DNA from: CAZBMJ01 sp964493205
GTDB lineage: Bacteria > Myxococcota > UBA727 > JABDBI01
Assembly: GCA_964493205.1 (NCBI GenBank)
Contig: CAZBMJ010000041.1
Coordinates: 1-17,388, forward strand
DNA: 17,388 nucleotides
Direction of reading: 5' to 3'
Shown here: positions 13,921 through 17,388 of the stretch, one piece after another
How positions within the stretch are numbered: position 1 is the stretch's first letter
Layout of the letters: the number at the start of each line of letters is the position of its first letter
Position numbers and translations under genes: made by a program
Notes under the pieces: model-generated
What the model was told of the DNA's origin: nothing
Seen by the model: only the letters and a program-made list of their open reading frames with translations
Database searches by the model: none

Positions 13921-15455
13921 AATCTAAACAACCATTAAAATCGCAAATATTGCATGCAAAGTAGTGATCATCGCCTTTTAAATTTAGCCCTCCAACGCAA
14001 TCTGTAGTTGGACAAGCTCTCCACAAAGGATTCTTGCTATTGTGTAGAAAAAATATATTAGCTTTTAGCTTTGATACTTTATCTTTATCACAACCAATAA
14101 CCTCTAATATTTGGGGGCAAATTTCTTCACGGCATTCATTGTTTGAACAAATAGGTAAATCTGTTTTATTTTGGCATAAAATATCTAGATCACTATTTAT
14201 ACAATCAATACATAATTTATTTTTACAAGCATAATTACCGGCAAGGCAAACATATAATTGTTTATTTTCTTTATTGCAAAGGTTGCAATTAGCAATTTCC
14301 ATTTTGTATGTTGGATTTGCAAAGCAAGTTGCATTATTAATAATAGAGGCATTAGCTAAAGGCATAAGATCTTTATAAAGTTTTTTTAGAAAATTTTCTT
14401 CAAATATTTGTTGTTCTAAAGTTCCGTCTAATCCATTTGCCAAGAAAACTGTTTGCATTTTTGCATTTTTCTGAGCTTGTAAGATATCATCTTGTGTTTT
14501 TACATTTTTATAAGCACTTTCCAAAAGACTTTTGTAAATTGACTGCCATATATAGATGTATTTAGTATCTTTAAAAAAATCTGCGTCATTGCTTAACATT
14601 TTATCAATAAAAGTGAAATCTCTTGATTTAAGAATTAGCTTTACTACTTTAACCTTACCATCTTTAGCAATTGCATGCAAAACAGTCCATCCATTGTAAG
14701 AAGGTTTCAAAAAATGCTCAGCATATTTTGATTCAAGAAACAGCTTTGCTATATCAGCGTAACCATTTCCAGCAGTCACGTGCAAAGCATTCCAGCCATC
14801 CTTCATTGGCTGTAAAAAATATTTAACATATGGAGAATCAAGAAGCAGCTTTGCTACACCAAACTGACCCTGTTCAGCAGCCACGAACAAAGCAGTCCAG
14901 CCCTCCTTCATTGGCTGTAAAAAATATTCAACATATGGAGAATCAAGAAGCAGCTCTGCTATATCAACATGACCAAATTCAGCAGCTATGTGCAAAGCAG
15001 TTTGGCCCCTCTCCATTGGCTGTAAAAAATATTCAACATATGGAGAATCAAGAAGCAGCTCTGCTATANNNNNNNNNNNNNNNNNNNNNNNNNNNNNNNN
15101 NNNNNNNNNNNNNNNNNNNNNNNNNNNNNNNNNNNNNNNNNNNNNNNNNNNNNNNNNNNNNNNNNNNNTCAACATGACCAAATTCAGCAGCCAAGTGCAA
15201 TGCATTCCTTTCTTCATTATTTATTGCCTTAATTATTTCATTATTATTACTGTTAAGAATATCTTTTAGTTTTTGAGTGTCACCATTTTGTATAAGATTT
15301 GTTAATTTTTCAAAATTGACAGCTGATGTAGATTCGATTTTTTGTTTTTTTCGCGGCTGTTCTTCCTTCTTATTTGTCGGTCTTTCATGGGGAATATCTG
15401 CCGCAAATAAATATGACTGAAGAAAGAATATTATAAATAAAAATTTGTTATTCAT
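13874..15455 (-). CDS. Exported ankyrin-repeat protein with RING1-IBR (RBR ubiquitin-ligase-like) domain, frame-broken
   Basis: The start is ATG 15455. Removing the 100 Ns gives one continuous frame of 493 codons to the TGA at 13876-13874. Residues 1-18 form a signal peptide (F-L-F-I-I-F-F-L, ending L-F-A). A basic cluster P-R-K-K-Q-K follows (34-39). Ankyrin repeats of 35 residues fill 80-253, typified by A-L-H-I-A-A-E-F-G-H-V-D-I-A. A cysteine-rich RING1-like block runs 357-408 (C-N-L-C first). The IBR at 448-487 matches C-x4-C-x14-C-x2-C-x4-C-x2-C-x4-H-x2-C exactly. RING2 lies just beyond the stop in the next frame. RBR proteins transfer ubiquitin through a cysteine thioester in eukaryotes. 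A host-directed ligase effector is inferred, and activity is doubtful because of the frame break. A TTGTTT/TAATAA promoter candidate lies upstream. Confidence 0.75.
14699..15218 (-). repeat. 105-nt tandem ankyrin-coding repeats
   Basis: The DNA repeats with a strict 105-nt period (for example TTGGCTGTAAAAAAT begins at 14806, 14911 and 15016), encoding 35-residue ankyrin units that share L-L-L-D-S-P-Y-V and Y-F-L-Q-P-M. Units near the gap are almost identical, while units toward 14700 diverge, which suggests recent amplification at the N-terminal side. The assembly gap lies inside this array, so the true copy number is unknown. Confidence 0.88.
15069..15168. other. 100-N assembly gap inside the ankyrin array
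   Basis: Exactly 100 Ns, the conventional placeholder for a gap of unknown size. The bases on either side, CTGCTATA and TCAACATGACC, are contiguous in the neighbouring complete unit (near 14960-14975). The missing DNA is therefore probably zero or a whole number of 105-nt units, and the reading frame is restored when the Ns are removed. Confidence 0.97.
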
Positions 15456-15487
15456 TATTATGCCTATAAAAATATTTAATAAGTAAA

Positions 15488-15515
15488 TTATTAAAGTACT
15501 TTTTTAAAAAAACAA
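15488..15515 (-). promoter_or_regulatory. Candidate sigma-70-type promoter of the ankyrin-RBR gene
   Basis: On the minus strand TTGTTT (15515-15510) and TAATAA (15493-15488) are 16 nt apart, and the start codon lies 33 nt downstream. The surroundings are very AT-rich, so similar matches occur by chance. Confidence 0.25.
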
Positions 15516-15549
15516 GAATGTATGTTCATTTTTTAATTATCTATCTTAT

Positions 15550-15620
15550 TTAACGTGAGTTCGACATAAGGATTTAAGTGAAATCGATTTTCAACTGATT
15601 CCTACGTACCGTGACTAGTT
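15550..15620 (+). repeat. Dispersed repeat, copy C, left half (interrupted by the IS4-family element)
   Basis: It begins TTAACGTGAGTTCGACATAA (15550-15569) and reaches CTACGTACCGTGACTAGTT at 15602-15620. The interval to CTACG is 49 bp instead of 80, so it is a shorter variant of copies B and D. Its hairpin left arm GTACCGTGA (15606-15614) pairs with TCACGGTAC (16664-16672) on the far side of the inserted element. Confidence 0.72.
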
Positions 15621-15640
15621 CCTGAGGTATCGACACGAAA
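15614..15640. repeat. Left end of IS4-family element: 7-bp target duplication plus 20-bp inverted repeat
   Basis: ACTAGTT (15614-15620) is followed by CCTGAGGTATCGACACGAAA (15621-15640). The same seven bases flank the right end in direct orientation, and the 20-bp sequence recurs there as a perfect inverted copy. Confidence 0.93.
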
Positions 15641-16657
15641 ATGATAAGGTAATGAAAGAGGCATATTGATATTGCCGCAGCCCTATGATCAAAAATAAAT
15701 GTTTACGAAGCATTATCAGGACCATAGAGTATGCAGCTATTGAAGTTATTACACAAAACGTTTGAAAAAGAATTACCCTTTATACATAAAATTCGTTTAA
15801 AAAGCTTAATGGGAGCAGTAAAAACTCTTATTTGTTTTAATAAATTAAGTTTGACAGCCTTAGGACGTAATTATGTAAATCACGCAACAGTGCGAAGTAA
15901 TATAAAAAAAATGGATCGCTTATTAGCTAATAAGCATCTTTATGCAGAAAGATTTTCTTTTTATAAATATTTTGCAAATAGCCTTATACTGAAAGATTCT
16001 AAGCCTTTGATTAATGTAGATTGGAGCTGCATATGTGCTACTACTAGTTTATATCTTCTTAGGGCAAGTTTATGCATGTATGGGCACCTTCTTAGGCAAA
16101 GGGTTATTAACAGAAATAAATAAGGTACCTATTTATTTACTTTCCTACAAAGGAAGGCAAAAAGGTCGGCATAAGCTTAATATAAACAAAAAATATAGCC
16201 GTTCATCTCACAGTAAAAAGTATTCTAACTGTAATAAAGAGCCTTGGATATTAGTAAGTTCTGATGGTTCAAAAACAGCAAATATAGTAGTGAAAATATA
16301 TGAACAACGTATGCAAATAGAGGAAGATTTTAGAGACACTAAATGTATGAGATATGGGTTTGGATTAAATGAAAGCCGTTCTAAGTCTTGTGATAGAATG
16401 AGTATATTGCTTTTGATAGCAGCTATTGCCAGCTTTGCTTCGTGGTTAGCGGGAATATATATTAGAGAAAGTGATAGAGCTTGTGCTTATCAATCTCCTT
16501 CTGCTAAGAATAAGAATGTTTTATCGTATGTGTTTTTAGGTCGTGAAGCACTTAAAAAAGGGTTTAAGCTATTACGAAAACACTTTGATGTTTTGTGCGA
16601 AAAGTTACTTTATTTGGCTATCCCACAAGTTTAGAAATTTCGTGTCGATACCTCAGG
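15621..16657. mobile_element. Internally deleted IS4-family insertion sequence, 1037 bp
   Basis: Perfect 20-bp terminal inverted repeats (15621-15640 and 16638-16657) and 7-bp direct target duplications, ACTAGTT, define the element to the base. It carries one transposase gene in two frames that lacks its central part. About 1037 bp is shorter than a full IS4-family element (usually about 1.3-1.5 kb). It can no longer move itself but could be mobilised in trans by an intact relative, because its ends are intact. It is inserted in the loop of a REP-like hairpin. Confidence 0.92.
15731..16634 (+). pseudogene. IS4-family transposase, frameshifted and missing its central part
   Basis: Two frames together resemble an IS4-family DDE transposase. 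The first (15731-16123) contains the N-terminal region and the first catalytic aspartate in I-N-V-D-W-S, followed by Y-L-L-R-A-S. The second (from about 16080 to 16634) carries the signature Y-x2-R-x3-E-x6-K as YEQRMQIEEDFRDTK (16299-16343), including the catalytic glutamate. The segment that should hold the second aspartate (a T-D-A-G-F-like motif) is absent. About one hundred residues seem to be deleted near 16090-16130, at the point where the frame changes. The C-terminal helix L-L-L-I-A-A-I-A-S-F-A is intact. The gene therefore cannot make an active enzyme. Confidence 0.9.
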
Positions 16658-16674
16658 ACTAGTTCACGGTACCA
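16638..16674. repeat. Right end of IS4-family element and right half of repeat copy C
   Basis: The inverted repeat copy (16638-16657) is followed by ACTAGTT (16658-16664) and then CACGGTACC. Joining both flanks and removing one target copy rebuilds GTACCGTGA-CTAGT-TCACGGTAC, a perfect 9-bp stem with a 5-nt loop. Confidence 0.9.
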
Positions 16675-16897
16675 AATAATAAGATTCATATTTACGTAGA
16701 AAAAGGCCTGGATTGCTTCCCGCTAAGCAAAGCTTGCGGTCGCAAAGACGAAGAGTGTGGAATAAGCACATAGTAACTGTTTTATAACAGTTTTTATAAC
16801 TCCCATAATATCTAAAGCCTTTTGAACAAAGGCTTAGCTACGCTATACTAAAAATTTTTAATTTTATAAATTTTAAAAAAATATTAAAATCATAGTT
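16675..16897. other. Gene-free stretch with small hairpins
   Basis: No gene is visible here. Three hairpins can be seen: CCGC-t-AAGC/GCTT-GCGG at 16720-16739, preceded by CTGGATTGCTTC, which looks like another dispersed palindromic repeat; AACTGTT/AACAGTT at 16775-16792 followed by three Ts; and AAGCCTTT/AAAGGCTT at 16815-16835. None has a long T-run, so terminator function is weak at best. 16840-16897 is AT-rich without recognisable structure. Confidence 0.5.
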
Positions 16898-16963
16898 GAT
16901 CCAGAAAACTAATTTCTACCTTTGTAAAAGTTAATTATCTGGATGCCTCGCACAAGGCGTGGC
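16898..16963 (-). repeat. REP-like hairpin repeat, copy D, inverted
   Basis: Read on the minus strand it gives GCCACGC-CTTGT-GCGAGGC followed by ATCCAGA, the same plan as copy A but with one A-A mismatch in the stem. An additional imperfect inverted repeat joins ATCCAGA (16899-16905) and TCTGGAT (16938-16944). The 17 bases at 16899-16915 are identical to 1882-1898. Confidence 0.72.
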
Positions 16964-17096
16964 CATATGATTACCCATAAGTAACGTGAGTTCGACGTAA
17001 AAAAAACTGATATACAAGTTTTGAATAAGCCAAGATGTTCGAATTATGTTTTCAGCCCCTCTCTACGTGCCACGCCCATATGATTACCCATAAGTA
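16963..17096 (+). repeat. Dispersed repeat (B-type) bracketed by 21-bp direct repeats
   Basis: A 21-bp direct repeat beginning CCATATGATTAC lies at 16963-16983 and 17076-17096. Between them is a B-type copy from AACGTGAGTTCGACGTAA (16983) to CTACGTGCCACGCC (17063-17076). The direct repeats look like a duplicated target or a recombination product. GGCGTGGC (16956-16963) and GCCACGCC (17069-17076) form an inverted pair just outside and inside. Confidence 0.78.
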
Positions 17097-17127
17097 TTGA
17101 TTAGTTATTCACATATGTTCTATTCCA

Positions 17128-17162
17128 GGATAATGTTTTTCTTTTTTTAGGGGTCATTATCC
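17128..17162 (+). promoter_or_regulatory. Hairpin directly before the Tn5-like transposase start
   Basis: GGATAATG (17128-17135) pairs with CATTATCC (17155-17162) around a 19-nt loop that holds the ribosome-site candidate AGGGGT (17149-17154). The stem ends at the base before ATG 17163. Such a fold would limit translation of transcripts that read in from outside, as known for some IS4-group elements; here this is inferred. Confidence 0.45.
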
Positions 17163-17387
17163 ATGAATTGGGCTGAAAGTGAGTATAGTTTTATAAGTCT
17201 GGGTGATAAGCGTTTAAACATGCGCGCAAAAAAGATATTAAAACAGTTTGGTGATACACCGATGGCAAGTATCCCTGGAAGTTGTAAAGGGTGGGCTGAA
17301 ACAAAAGCAGCCTATCGATTTTTTGACAATAAATTCTGTCCAGCCCCCTATATAATGTGGAGAGAATTAAGTCGTAGATTTAATTAA
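17163..17387 (+). pseudogene. Truncated Tn5-like (IS4-superfamily) transposase, N-terminal DNA-binding part
   Basis: The first 55 residues match the N-terminal DNA-binding domain of Tn5-type transposases: W-A-E-S-E-Y (3-8), L-G-D-K-R-L-N (18-24), then S-I-P-G-S-C-K-G-W-A-E-T-K-A-A-Y-R-F-F-D-N (about 36-56). After F-F-D-N the sequence changes abruptly to an unrelated stretch (K-F-C-P-A-P-Y) and stops at 17385-17387, so no catalytic domain is present. The break near 17330 may be the edge of another inserted element that begins close to CTGTCCAGCCCCC (17337-17349). AGGGGT at 17149-17154 is the ribosome site. The window ends one base later, so the rest could lie further downstream. Confidence 0.82.
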
Positions 17388-17388
17388 C

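Noticed and set aside
15169..15217. ATG at 15217 as start of the ankyrin-RBR gene
   Set aside because: It is out of frame with the signal peptide and first ankyrin repeat; the frame only seems to join through the 100 Ns. ATG 15455 gives a continuous protein when the gap is removed.
14830..15269. Plus-strand open frames across the ankyrin array and the N gap
   Set aside because: They are shadows of the 105-nt repeats, and the Ns keep them artificially open.
16775..16795. Hairpin followed by Ts as a true terminator
   Set aside because: The stem is short and weak with only three Ts, and no gene ends just upstream.

Overview
The window comes from an AT-rich Gram-negative bacterium: it encodes a complete BamA outer-membrane assembly protein, a lipoprotein with a lipobox, and several Sec signal peptides. 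Two exported proteins carry ankyrin repeats, and one of them also carries a eukaryotic-type RBR (RING1-IBR-RING2) zinc module. That points to a host-associated, probably intracellular life. The BamA C-terminus and the Asp/Cys-rich motif of the 6478-7227 protein remind me of Myxococcota/Bdellovibrionota-type bacteria. This is an impression from the sequence, not a placement.

Layout. (1) 77-1791, plus strand: a tight cassette of a DUF2975-type membrane protein, a small Cro/C1-type regulator and an exported alpha/beta hydrolase. (2) 1906-6201, minus strand: a housekeeping operon bamA-greB-rlmM-like with 12- and 6-nt gaps. (3) 6478-7227, plus strand: an exported acidic Asp/Cys-motif protein behind a leader with alternative hairpins, closed by a strong bidirectional terminator shared with the convergent gene. 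(4) 7287-13099, minus strand: an ankyrin lipoprotein, then a 1289-residue exported protein of unknown function. (5) 13200-17388: a decayed region holding the ankyrin-RBR gene (with a 100-N assembly gap and a frame break), an internally deleted IS4-family element with perfect ends and a 7-bp target duplication, several copies of a dispersed hairpin repeat, a gene tail, and the start of a Tn5-like transposase.

The main discovery candidate is the ankyrin-RBR protein (13693-15455, minus). If the gap is removed and one base is skipped, it reads as signal peptide, about five ankyrin repeats, RING1-like, IBR and RING2. The IBR ligand spacing is perfect and the RING2 keeps the position of the catalytic cysteine. 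This looks like a ubiquitin-ligase-type effector acquired from a eukaryote. It may now be decaying: there is a frame break, and two RING2 zinc ligands and the residue usually serving as catalytic histidine are replaced. The second notable signal is a REP-like hairpin family with a CTTGT-type loop. The IS4-family element sits exactly in the loop of one copy.

No tRNA, rRNA or CRISPR array was recognised. All statements come from reading the sequence; no database search was possible.
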